From positions 4,464,001 to 4,528,000 of the forward strand of contig NZ_AP028878.1 in NCBI RefSeq assembly GCF_036511935.1: a DNA stretch of 64,000 bases. The letters are read 5' to 3'. The position numbers were made by a program, and so were the translations under genes. How positions within the stretch are numbered: the stretch's first letter is position 1; each line of letters begins with the position of its first letter. Shown piece by piece: positions 17,665 through 24,791 of this stretch. The notes under the pieces are model-generated. The model searched no databases, was not told the origin of the DNA, and was given only the letters and a program-made list of their open reading frames with translations. The DNA is from Marinobacter nanhaiticus D15-8W (GTDB lineage: Bacteria > Pseudomonadota > Gammaproteobacteria > Pseudomonadales > Oleiphilaceae).

Positions 17665-19173
17665 TTATTCATCTTTAGATTTTTTTATTCGAGCAAGCCT
17701 CGAAACTCTATAGATCGCAATCCTGTCTTTACGAATCTGCCTGGCGTTTCTTGCACCGTCAAAGGATGATAGGTAACCAAAATAACCATAGAGCTCATCT
17801 AGTCTATCCACATACTCTTGTGGATTTATCAAAGCATTATTGAAAATAGCACGAAGCTTTCGGCGATACTCTCTTGGCGGCTGAACTTTCTCATTGACCA
17901 CTAACCCGGTTACACGCTGACTAGCATATTTGCTAGCTACACGGCTTTTTTTATCCTTAAGGTTAAAGCCTTCAGCCGACAATAACTCTCGACATTTAGA
18001 GACAATATATTCTATATCAGACCTTGATTCACCACTAAAAGTAATATCATCAGCATATCGACTGTAATCCAAACCCTTATCCACAGAAATTTTAGACATC
18101 GCCTTATCAAATTCGTATAGAACGGCATTAGAAATAACAGGACTAGTGGGCGCTCCCTGCGGAACAACTCTATTGAGGGTGACAATACCTGATACTGCTG
18201 TTGCCAATTTACGACCGACACCATTCTTTTCAAGAATTCTAAAAACATGCTCTTTGGTTATGTTGCCAAAAAAGTTTTCGATATCTACGTTCGCCACATA
18301 AGCCTTACCAACGTGCGGCTTTGCATTTGTATTGATTGATTTACCACTTGTATAGGCATGACATGTATTGTGAACTTTCAAGTGGCATAGAACATACGAC
18401 TTAATCCAATACTGAATCGTTTTAAGAAAAAATCTGGGAGCAGCAATATCACGCTCACCTCCGCCCTTCTTCGGTAAACTGAAATGTCTATAGTGATTTT
18501 CAGGCTTATGAAGGAATGAGGTAAGTAAACGAGGGGATACTCCAATCGCCAAACCAAGTTCGCTAATCGACATATCGTTTTCAGAGGACTCACCCAAACT
18601 TGCTTGATGCACTGCTTTTAACGTTGGGAAGGAACAATAGCGATATTGGAAGGAAGGAATGCCGGGTGAATGGAAATCAAGGCCAACCTGAACACTAAGT
18701 TGCTCTGAGACCCGCGACCAGTAGGTTCTGGTTCGAAGACGAGTCGGCTCCGTCCGCGAAGGCTTCGAACCAGAACCTACTGGTCGCGAGCCCTCTTGTA
18801 ATGTTGAACTAATTTCTGAAGATGGCGAAGCGCCATCCAAATCTTGATCCATTACACCCGGCCTACTTACGTTAGCATCGTACGCCGCACGTAACAAGCT
18901 AATCCTGGCCTTATCTCTCTGCCTTCGAAGCTTTACGTCCATCCGCATATTCGCCAATGCAGTTAGCGAATACATCGAATATTTCTTATTTAAAACAACA
19001 ATATATCCCAACTCCTCCCAATGAAAAAAACGATCATTCAGATATAATTCATCGGGCCATTGCTCTACGGTTGGGTATACCAATTTTAAAAATGACAAGA
19101 CCTCTTGAGGCGCCGCTGGCTGTAATACACCCAGCCCCCATAAAAGCAACTGATCATTGAACTGGATGCTCAC
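17665..19173 (-). CDS. Retron reverse transcriptase with long N-terminal extension
   Basis: This 502-residue protein carries a retron-type RT in its last ~310 residues. The retron-specific NAKPH (NAxxH) motif is near 283, VPQGAPTSPVISN near 337, the catalytic RYADDITFSG near 373, and the VTGLVVNE (VTG) template-binding motif near 421. About 190 residues precede the core, an extension not present in classic ~310-320-residue retron RTs. It looks like a real domain (FLKLVYPTVEQWPDELYL), then a Ser/Arg-rich linker. GTG 19173 overlaps the effector stop as GTGA, so I prefer it over ATG 19203. A perfect 26-bp inverted repeat lies in the linker. It should make msDNA that controls the upstream effector. 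Confidence 0.9.
   Translation of the reverse strand: MSIQFNDQLLLWGLGVLQPAAPQEVLSFLKLVYPTVEQWPDELYLNDRFFHWEELGYIVVLNKKYSMYSLTALANMRMDVKLRRQRDKARISLLRAAYDANVSRPGVMDQDLDGASPSSEISSTLQEGSRPVGSGSKPSRTEPTRLRTRTYWSRVSEQLSVQVGLDFHSPGIPSFQYRYCSFPTLKAVHQASLGESSENDMSISELGLAIGVSPRLLTSFLHKPENHYRHFSLPKKGGGERDIAAPRFFLKTIQYWIKSYVLCHLKVHNTCHAYTSGKSINTNAKPHVGKAYVANVDIENFFGNITKEHVFRILEKNGVGRKLATAVSGIVTLNRVVPQGAPTSPVISNAVLYEFDKAMSKISVDKGLDYSRYADDITFSGESRSDIEYIVSKCRELLSAEGFNLKDKKSRVASKYASQRVTGLVVNEKVQPPREYRRKLRAIFNNALINPQEYVDRLDELYGYFGYLSSFDGARNARQIRKDRIAIYRVSRLARIKKSKDE
18713..18788. repeat. Perfect 26-bp inverted repeat with 24-nt loop inside the RT gene
   Basis: Arm 18713-18738 and arm 18763-18788 are exact reverse complements; the 24-bp loop is 18739-18762. 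The repeat stays in frame and encodes RPVGSGSK on one side and RTRTYWSR on the other. In RNA it would form a 26-bp hairpin within the coding sequence. It could be an msd-like stem, a translational control hairpin, or a small inserted palindromic element. Confidence 0.9.
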
Positions 19174-19736
19174 GTGAAGGCTCCAGTACCGCTTGTAAAC
19201 CACACATGGCGCCTAGTTTTTAATCGATCAATCAATGCTGACGTATCAAAATCTGAAAAGTCACAATGCATAAGTTTTCCAAAAGTATTAATCGCTTTTG
19301 CTGGACCCTCATTCATATAAGAAACATCGTCTTTAAATTTTTCATCCATTATCAATATGAAGTCAGTCTTCCTAGCATTTGCATGTACATGCTGATGCGA
19401 AAACAACCCCAACTCACAAAAAGACCCAACACTAGATGCAATTAAAACGACGGCATTTCCGTGTGCCTGAATAAATTGGAGCTCATTCTCGTGGGCCATG
19501 CCTGAAAACTTTTTACGTAACGCCTCAAGGCCATCATCTTCACCCAAAACCACATCAAAGTCTTCTGCCTCTAACTCTTCTTTTAGGCGCTTTCTCAAAG
19601 CAGCTGCATTATTCTTATCAGCAATGTCTAAAGTAGGCCCACAAAGAAAGACAACAAACTTCCGATTCTCAAATACCTCTTCAAGGTCTTTTGAAAATAT
19701 TTCAACTGATTTTTTTAATTTATTTTTTTCACTCAC
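19170..19736 (-). CDS. Retron effector, nucleoside deoxyribosyltransferase-like (RcaT/St85 type)
   Basis: This 188-residue protein starts at GTG 19736 with AGGA upstream and overlaps the RT start by 4 bp. VVFLCGPTLDIADKNNAAALRKRLKEEL resembles the nucleotide-binding start of the nucleoside 2-deoxyribosyltransferase fold. VVLGEDD, then AVVLIASSVGSFCELGLF carries the conserved Glu. In Retron-Sen2 (St85) a protein of this type, RcaT, is a toxin restrained by msDNA and the RT, with the order msr-msd, rcaT, RT. The order here is the same. Toxicity and substrate are inferred from that precedent. Confidence 0.82.
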   Translation of the reverse strand: MSEKNKLKKSVEIFSKDLEEVFENRKFVVFLCGPTLDIADKNNAAALRKRLKEELEAEDFDVVLGEDDGLEALRKKFSGMAHENELQFIQAHGNAVVLIASSVGSFCELGLFSHQHVHANARKTDFILIMDEKFKDDVSYMNEGPAKAINTFGKLMHCDFSDFDTSALIDRLKTRRHVWFTSGTGAFT

Positions 19737-19739
19737 GAG

Positions 19740-20018
19740 TTAGTCCTAAATCACTCAATTATTCTAAACTGGCTGCCACTGCCACAATGCCGTCTAAAAT
19801 CTGCAACTGCGGAAGTCTGGGATCAGCTTACTTAAATTCGTGTTCGTTTTTTCTCGAAAACAGACATTTGTGCTGTGCCGCATATCAACTTGGATGTGCG
19901 ACGCACCAGAGCGCCAGCGTAGCGTGTTCGACAACAGCTATTTCTCAAGAAAGCTTAACCACGATGTGCACTGCTGCCAAGCCAACGCTTTGCCAAAAAA
20001 TGGGTATACGCTAAATCC
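19740..20018 (-). ncRNA. Candidate retron msr-msd non-coding RNA region
   Basis: In Sen2-type retrons the msr-msd RNA lies directly upstream of the effector. Here that place is non-coding for about 300 bp in an otherwise dense island. On the minus strand a segment at 19960-19944 (AAGCTTTCTTGAG) can pair imperfectly with 19837-19820 (TTTAAGTAAGCTGATCC), as the a1 and a2 arms do. An AGC that could hold the priming G follows the first arm, and a small A-rich hairpin precedes the second. The position is reasonable; the exact ends and fold are uncertain. Confidence 0.35.
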
Positions 20019-20049
20019 TGCCGGATGGCCAATTCCTGGCCATCCGGCA
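20019..20049. terminator. Perfect 13-bp hairpin after the directionality-factor-like gene
   Basis: The arms tgccggatggcca (20019-20031) and tggccatccggca (20037-20049) flank a 5-bp loop, ending 4 bp before the stop of the minus-strand gene at 20054. The position suggests a transcription terminator separating that gene from the retron, but there is no T run after the stem. Confidence 0.5.
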
Positions 20050-20053
20050 CATG

Positions 20054-20944
20054 CTACACAGAGACTGACTTAGCGGGACTCAGGTCTTCTCTAAGCTTCA
20101 AAGCGATTGAGGTATTGCCAGACAAACATTCACCCCTTGTTGAGGGATAAAACTCTTCAACCACCTGGCCCAACTCATCCTCATCGTATTCAAACAGCGC
20201 ATTACCGAACCCCTTCGCTGCAGCCGCATCCAACGCAGTCTGGTCAACCCCCTCCTCTTTCAACTGCCTCGACCTTTCCCGTGCTTCAGCCACAGCTTCC
20301 TGCAGTGACAACCCCTCCTTGACCACCAGATCCACATAGTAGATCGGCGCTCGATGGCTCTGTGTCGTGCTTTTCCCTCTCAGTTTCAATTCCAACGGCA
20401 TGTACGCCAATAGACCACCAGAGACTGCCTGGTAGTAGCTCAGCCTGGCCGTAAGGGTCCGGATGCTGTTGTAACCGGTCGTGCGGAAGATGAAGGTGCC
20501 GAGATCATCGTCGTCACCGACCTTGACGTTCAGGCGGCCATAGGGCTTGCACAGGCCACCTTTGCCGAACTCGCAGAGTGTTGGCCCCGGGCATGACAAA
20601 GACTGCACTCCTGACTGCGTCAGACGCTTACAGGTGTCGCCATTGCCTACACACATAGGCCGCCCGCTTTTGCGGTCGAACATGGTGTATTCAGCCCGCA
20701 GGTTGAGGTCCGCTTCGTTGAACAACATGCGAACCGGGATGGTCCGCAATTTTCCGTTTGTAGCTTCTTTTCTTAACTCCGCGTCTAACGGATGCAAGAC
20801 CCACCCGGTGTCCTTCTCCTGGATCTGGGAGGTGATGGTAAATTGATCGTCTTTCTGCGGTAGCCGGATGCCATTCTTTTCAACAACCCGGCCGATGCTG
20901 ATACGCCCCAACACGGGAGGCGTGATGGCTAAACCTTTAATCAT
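20054..20944 (-). CDS. Recombination directionality factor-like / metal-binding protein
   Basis: This 296-residue protein starts at ATG 20944 after AAGGAGAG. It has a Cys-rich centre (CVGNGDTCKRL, SLSCPGPTLCEFGKGGLC) able to bind metal. I recall similar proteins labelled 'recombination directionality factor' (Gp3-like) or 'hydrolase or metal-binding protein' on proteobacterial integrative elements, where they travel with YqaJ and DUF932 genes as here. The three lie in one direction with the zinc-ribbon gene. A role in recombination or excision is suggested by the company it keeps; the biochemistry is unknown. Confidence 0.6.
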   Translation of the reverse strand: MIKGLAITPPVLGRISIGRVVEKNGIRLPQKDDQFTITSQIQEKDTGWVLHPLDAELRKEATNGKLRTIPVRMLFNEADLNLRAEYTMFDRKSGRPMCVGNGDTCKRLTQSGVQSLSCPGPTLCEFGKGGLCKPYGRLNVKVGDDDDLGTFIFRTTGYNSIRTLTARLSYYQAVSGGLLAYMPLELKLRGKSTTQSHRAPIYYVDLVVKEGLSLQEAVAEARERSRQLKEEGVDQTALDAAAAKGFGNALFEYDEDELGQVVEEFYPSTRGECLSGNTSIALKLREDLSPAKSVSV

Positions 20945-21007
20945 GATGACTCTCCTTCGAAAAAGGACCACGGGGCACTCTTCACACCCGCGTGGCCAAT
21001 GGGGTTT

Positions 21008-22009
21008 TTATGCTTGGATGAGGAATCGCCGACTTCCCGGCTTTGTGAGTGGGTACTGCTCCAGAAGCTCTGGCTGATCCTTCAGCAGCTGTTTCACGTT
21101 GAGACCAACGGAATCCTTGCTGCGTTTCCAACTCACGCTGCCACTTGGAAAGGTTGCCTTTGAGGCTTCGCCCATCTGGCTCTCGATTCGCTGTTTCAGG
21201 TGGGATTCGGTAGAGCTGAGGGCTTCCATTTCCTTGCGGATTGCCAGTAGCTCATCGAACGCATCCGACAACTCCTTGCTTTGGCTGAAGTCCAGGGTCT
21301 CCCCTCTGTCCACTGGGTACAGGTGGCGCAAGGCACATTCAGCAGAATCGGTTCCATCGACCAGTGGTGGTGTGTCCGTTTCTACGAAGTCCCAGAACTG
21401 GCGCTCCAACACGTACAGCGCGTCGATGAGCTCTTCATTCCGTTCAATGCGATAGATCTTCAACTCCTGGCCACACAGCAGAACGCACACGTCCGCCGCC
21501 TGTTTGCCGGTGACAGCCAACTGGTGCTGCACCTGGCACTGGATATAGTCCGGCACACCCTCTTTCCAGAGACGTGACCCGAACTCCCCTGCTGTTTTGC
21601 ACTCTAGGATCTGCACGTCGTCATCAGCTACCACCGAGTAATCCAGGTTGGCCAACATCCAGTGTTTCTCCGGATCTGGATGCTGCAATACTGCATTCAC
21701 CCTGCGCACCTTTCGGCCGGTCTGTTGGCTGTACTGCTCAGCTACAATCGGTTCCAGGATATGGCCCCAGTAGACCGGAGAAGCGGGATCGTCCGAATCC
21801 GGTTTGGGTAGGCCAGCATCTCTGCCAGTTTTCACCATCCATAGTTCGAGTTGGGACTGGTAAGGGTTCATGCCGACGGCTGCAGCGGCATCACTACTGC
21901 CAATGCCCTGCTTGCGCACTTTCAGCCATTCATCCCGGCTGAGGCCCTTGGTGGAGACCAGGCGCAATGCCGGTCGTTGTTTCTGAATTGTGTTTGCACT
22001 GATTCTCAT
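21008..22009 (-). CDS. YqaJ-family viral recombinase nuclease
   Basis: The 333-residue protein starts at ATG 22009 with GGAGG upstream. Family marks are RKQGIGSSDAAAAVGMNPY at the N-terminus and the PD-(D/E)xK core with NLDYSVV followed by ILECKT, then YIQCQVQHQL. YqaJ and lambda Exo-type proteins are 5'-3' exonucleases that prepare single strands for annealing. No Redβ- or RecT-type annealing protein was found beside it. A terminator separates it from the upstream DUF932 gene, so it has its own promoter or depends on readthrough. Confidence 0.85.
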   Translation of the reverse strand: MRISANTIQKQRPALRLVSTKGLSRDEWLKVRKQGIGSSDAAAAVGMNPYQSQLELWMVKTGRDAGLPKPDSDDPASPVYWGHILEPIVAEQYSQQTGRKVRRVNAVLQHPDPEKHWMLANLDYSVVADDDVQILECKTAGEFGSRLWKEGVPDYIQCQVQHQLAVTGKQAADVCVLLCGQELKIYRIERNEELIDALYVLERQFWDFVETDTPPLVDGTDSAECALRHLYPVDRGETLDFSQSKELSDAFDELLAIRKEMEALSSTESHLKQRIESQMGEASKATFPSGSVSWKRSKDSVGLNVKQLLKDQPELLEQYPLTKPGSRRFLIQA

Positions 22010-22026
22010 GGTGTTTTCCTCCAGAC

Positions 22027-22067
22027 ATAAAAAAGCCCGCCAGAGCATCAGGCTCCGGCGGGCTTTA
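22027..22067 (-). terminator. Rho-independent terminator between DUF932 and YqaJ genes
   Basis: On the minus strand a 14-bp stem (arms 22052-22065 and 22033-22046, one G-T pair) with a 5-nt loop is followed by a T run. It is a strong intrinsic terminator for transcription arriving from the DUF932 gene. Confidence 0.88.
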
Positions 22068-22095
22068 TGGCGGTTTTGAGATTGTTATGGTTGGC

Positions 22096-23058
22096 TCAGT
22101 CCACAAGTGACATGGCCTGCTCTAATGCACGGTTCTTAACAGCGGCACCGGTTCCGAACCAGGCGGAATCCAGTCGATGGTCCACGGTTTTCGCGCGGCG
22201 TTGGTGATCAATGAATTCCGTCACTGCATTCAGCAACCCGTAGGCAGTGCCATCCGATGACGCCAACGTGGCCCCCATGCCCTCGCCTTCATAGAGGGAC
22301 AGTGCTTTGGCCATAGACCGCTCGTTGGTTTTGCCAACACCACTTCCGGAGTCATCGGTGAATACCTTCAGGAAGTAGTTCCTGGCCTCTGTGGTCTTCA
22401 CCTTTCGCTCACTCAGAGTCTTCAGGCGGTACATAAAGTCATCCCAGGCGGATACCGAGATGCCCAGTTGTTTCTTCACCAGGTCAGCATCGAAGGCCGT
22501 GTTGTGCTTCACCTTGACGGCGTTAGCAGTGGAGCCTTTTAGGGCGACCGCGAGGGTGTTGTTGCACACCACACGGATGCTGGTGAACTGGGCAGTCGTA
22601 GCCATCGTTCCGTCGCAAGCGGTGGCCAACAGCACGTAGGCATTGGATTGATCGTTGCCCTTGAGCATGCCCGACTGGCCGGTGCGGGCCAGAGCCCACA
22701 TCTTGCGGCCACCTTTAAGGACACCGGCTGTTTCCAGCTCAAAACCAGACACTTCGGTCAGATCCCGATAGAACTCCAGGATCTCCTCGGGCTGGACCAC
22801 TTTGAAGCGATTACCGACGACCGACAGCGGTGCTCTCGTATCCGAGCGGTAAAGCACCTTGGAATCCGGATATGACAGATTCTCGCCAAGGGCGCCACCG
22901 GAATTAGTTACGTAGCGAACCGGGCTTTCCTGGATCTGCCAGTCCAGACCAGCCTGCTTTGCCCAGACCTCCAGGGGTTGATTGGAAGTCAGCTCATTCC
23001 CCAGACCATGCCAGGGGGTTTGGCCAACGTAGGCCATTTGCTCGATGAGATGAGCCAT
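22096..23058 (-). CDS. DUF932 (phage/plasmid-like) protein
   Basis: The 320-residue protein starts at ATG 23058 (AAAGGAGAAC ribosome binding site) as MAHLIEQMAYVGQTPWHGLG, the typical opening of DUF932 proteins. Later segments such as VLYRSDTRAPLSVVGNRFKVVQP, SIRVVCNNTL and KVKHNTAFD also fit. Members are found on phages, plasmids and integrative elements and are often placed beside recombination genes; their activity is unknown. The frame extends upstream to 23175 through the zinc-ribbon gene but has no start signal there. Confidence 0.85.
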   Translation of the reverse strand: MAHLIEQMAYVGQTPWHGLGNELTSNQPLEVWAKQAGLDWQIQESPVRYVTNSGGALGENLSYPDSKVLYRSDTRAPLSVVGNRFKVVQPEEILEFYRDLTEVSGFELETAGVLKGGRKMWALARTGQSGMLKGNDQSNAYVLLATACDGTMATTAQFTSIRVVCNNTLAVALKGSTANAVKVKHNTAFDADLVKKQLGISVSAWDDFMYRLKTLSERKVKTTEARNYFLKVFTDDSGSGVGKTNERSMAKALSLYEGEGMGATLASSDGTAYGLLNAVTEFIDHQRRAKTVDHRLDSAWFGTGAAVKNRALEQAMSLVD

Positions 23059-23089
23059 GGTTGTTCTCCTTTGAAATGCGCGAAGGGAA

Positions 23090-23440
23090 TTAGCGGATGT
23101 CGTCTGGGGAGTCAGAGTCGACACTGAAGGAATAGCCGCAATCAAGGCAGCGGTAGTTGTCGAGCACACGCTCATCGAGGACGTCGCCCAGGATTACACC
23201 AGCGGAAGCACCGGTTGCGCCGCCAAGCAACGCACCGATAACAGCACCGCCAATACCACCGACAGTCGCGCCTATCGGACCGCCGACAATTCCCAGGGCG
23301 GCACCGGCCTTAGCACCAGCTGTTGCAGCGGCAAAACCGCCATAGGTACCGGCAGACGCACCGACCACGCCAGCGGTTTTCTTGCCGTAGTTGTTCTTGC
23401 CGATCCGGACAGATAGGCAGTTGGGGCATTTTTCAGACAT
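23090..23440 (-). CDS. Zinc-ribbon protein with glycine-zipper core
   Basis: The 116-residue protein has CPNC near its N-terminus and CLDC near its C-terminus, which together could form one zinc ribbon. Between them is a ~65-residue Gly/Ala repeat (GASAGTYGGFAAATAGAKAG, GGPIGATVGGIGGAVIGALL) like a glycine zipper, a membrane-associating motif. The start is ATG 23440 with GAGGT upstream. It is the first gene of the group running towards DUF932. The function is unknown; insertion of a membrane hairpin with cytoplasmic zinc-bound ends is a possibility. Confidence 0.7.
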   Translation of the reverse strand: MSEKCPNCLSVRIGKNNYGKKTAGVVGASAGTYGGFAAATAGAKAGAALGIVGGPIGATVGGIGGAVIGALLGGATGASAGVILGDVLDERVLDNYRCLDCGYSFSVDSDSPDDIR

Positions 23441-23779
23441 TGGGATTACCTCTGTGAATTGGGAGGGGAGGCACAATCAGTGCCCTGGTTCACAGAGGTG
23501 ATATAGGTTTGAAATTTTTTTCAGGATACCGTAATGGCGGAATCAATAGCGGTTCCTATTGATTTGTTCTGTGTACCCCCTAAACATTAACTATAAGAAT
23601 GAGTAGGCTTGGTTGAGCGCTAGTGAAACTAACCACACATGGCATTACGACACTGGCAAAGAGGGCTTTCTGTGTTTATCCGAAGACTCTACTCGAACTC
23701 ATGTAGATCACTCCCGCACTCTTTCGAATATGAAGCTTATGCAGCGGCAGCAAAATAAAACAACGAAAGGAACTCGAAA
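23441..23779. other. Divergent intergenic region, no gene seen
   Basis: This 339-bp AT-rich region separates the minus-strand zinc-ribbon/DUF932/YqaJ group from the plus-strand OLD nuclease gene and must hold both promoters. A frame at 23613-23882 lacks a ribosome binding site and overlaps the OLD start. No operator was identified. Confidence 0.45.
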
Positions 23780-24492
23780 ATGGCAACCGAAAAAGACAAG
23801 CAACCCGCGCCCCCACGTGTTCGCCTCGCGTGTATCGAGATTCAGCACTTTCGGCGTCTCAAAAAAATTCGAGCCACGATAGACGAGAGAACTACAATTT
23901 TTGTAGGAGCAAATAATAGCGGTAAAACTTCTATTCTATCGGCTATTCGAAAGTTTCTTGGAGACAATACCGGCTTTGGTGCGTTTGATCTTAGTGTAGA
24001 TCAGTGGTCGAAACTACGGGAGCTTGGAGAAAAATGGGAGAAGCTTGAGGAACCGCCTTCTTCAGACAATTCTGACTCGACAGATTGGAATGAGCAGCTC
24101 CAAATGCTCCTCGACTGCATGCCAACACTTGACCTGTGGTTTGATGTACAGGTCGGCGCCTTCCACATTGTTTACCATTTTCTTCCTTCTCTTAAATGGT
24201 CGGGGGGCCCCATCGGCGTGCGCATCAGGCTGGAGCCCGCATCCACGGTGGATGATCTTCAAAAAATTGCATGGCGCTTCCGTGAAGCTAAGCGGCCAGT
24301 AAAAGACCAAGATGTGCCCAATAAAGCCTGGCCCATAGATCTGCTGGATTATTGGCTTAGATACCCAAAAGACCTGAGCCACTTTTCCGTATACAAACTC
24401 GACCCTAAAAAGGGCCCTTTGCAAAATGACCCGCCAGAGAGCCCTCAGGCACTACCGACCACTGCACAAGCTCTTGATCGCTCAGCTCTAAA
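23780..24492 (+). pseudogene. GajA-like OLD-family nuclease, 5' fragment (interrupted by IS66)
   Basis: This fragment begins at ATG 23780 after AAAGGA and encodes the N-terminal ATPase part. IEIQHFRRLKKIRATI is followed by the Walker A loop FVGANNSGKTS. It runs to 24492, where an IS66 element begins and adds a premature stop. The rest is at 27166-28705 in the same frame once the IS and one 8-bp duplicate are removed, giving a 750-residue protein. With the UvrD-like helicase gene that follows, it matches class 2 OLD and Gabija (GajA-GajB) organisation. It is longer than the ~580-residue GajA first described. Confidence 0.85.
24485..24492 (+). repeat. 8-bp target duplication, left copy (IS66)
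   Basis: gctctaaa here is repeated exactly at 27158-27165 on the other side of the IS66 element. Eight-base duplications are the rule for this family. Confidence 0.93.
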
Positions 24493-24521
24493 GTAAGCGT
24501 TCATTCCACGACGTAGTTGAC

Positions 24522-24791
24522 CTACTTCACGTCACGGAGAGGCCTTAATAACTCCGGCGAGACCTTGTACTGTTTCCTGCCATCCTCACCCAGCACGATC
24601 ACACTCTTGCGATTGATTTTGGTGACGATCCCCAACACCGGTCCTTCCCGGCCTTCGAAGGTCACTTTCAGGCCAACCCGCAATTGACTCAAGGCATGCA
24701 GGGTTTCTTGTTCTTGCAGTTCATCAATTCGCTGGCAGATGGTCTGGTTCAGTTCCAGCAACTGGTCGATGGTCATGTCCTCAATGCGCAC
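24522..24791 (-). CDS. Small IS66 accessory ORF
   Basis: This 89-residue product begins MRIEDMTIDQLLELNQ, followed by a heptad-like helix and a basic, beta-rich segment (VTFEGREGPVLGIVTKINRK) that resembles a small SH3/KOW-like fold. Its start overlaps the tnpC end by 11 bp, so it is probably translated with the transposase genes. It lies wholly inside the IS ends. The function is not known; it may help transposition or be a passenger. Confidence 0.6.
   Translation of the reverse strand: MRIEDMTIDQLLELNQTICQRIDELQEQETLHALSQLRVGLKVTFEGREGPVLGIVTKINRKSVIVLGEDGRKQYKVSPELLRPLRDVK

Noticed and set aside
17411..17713. 100-codon plus-strand frame after the YgjP-like gene
   Set aside because: It runs into the end of the RT gene on the other strand, has no ribosome binding site and no family likeness.
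23613..23882. 89-codon frame overlapping the OLD nuclease start
   Set aside because: It overlaps a well supported start (ATG 23780 with AAGGA) in another frame and has no likeness.
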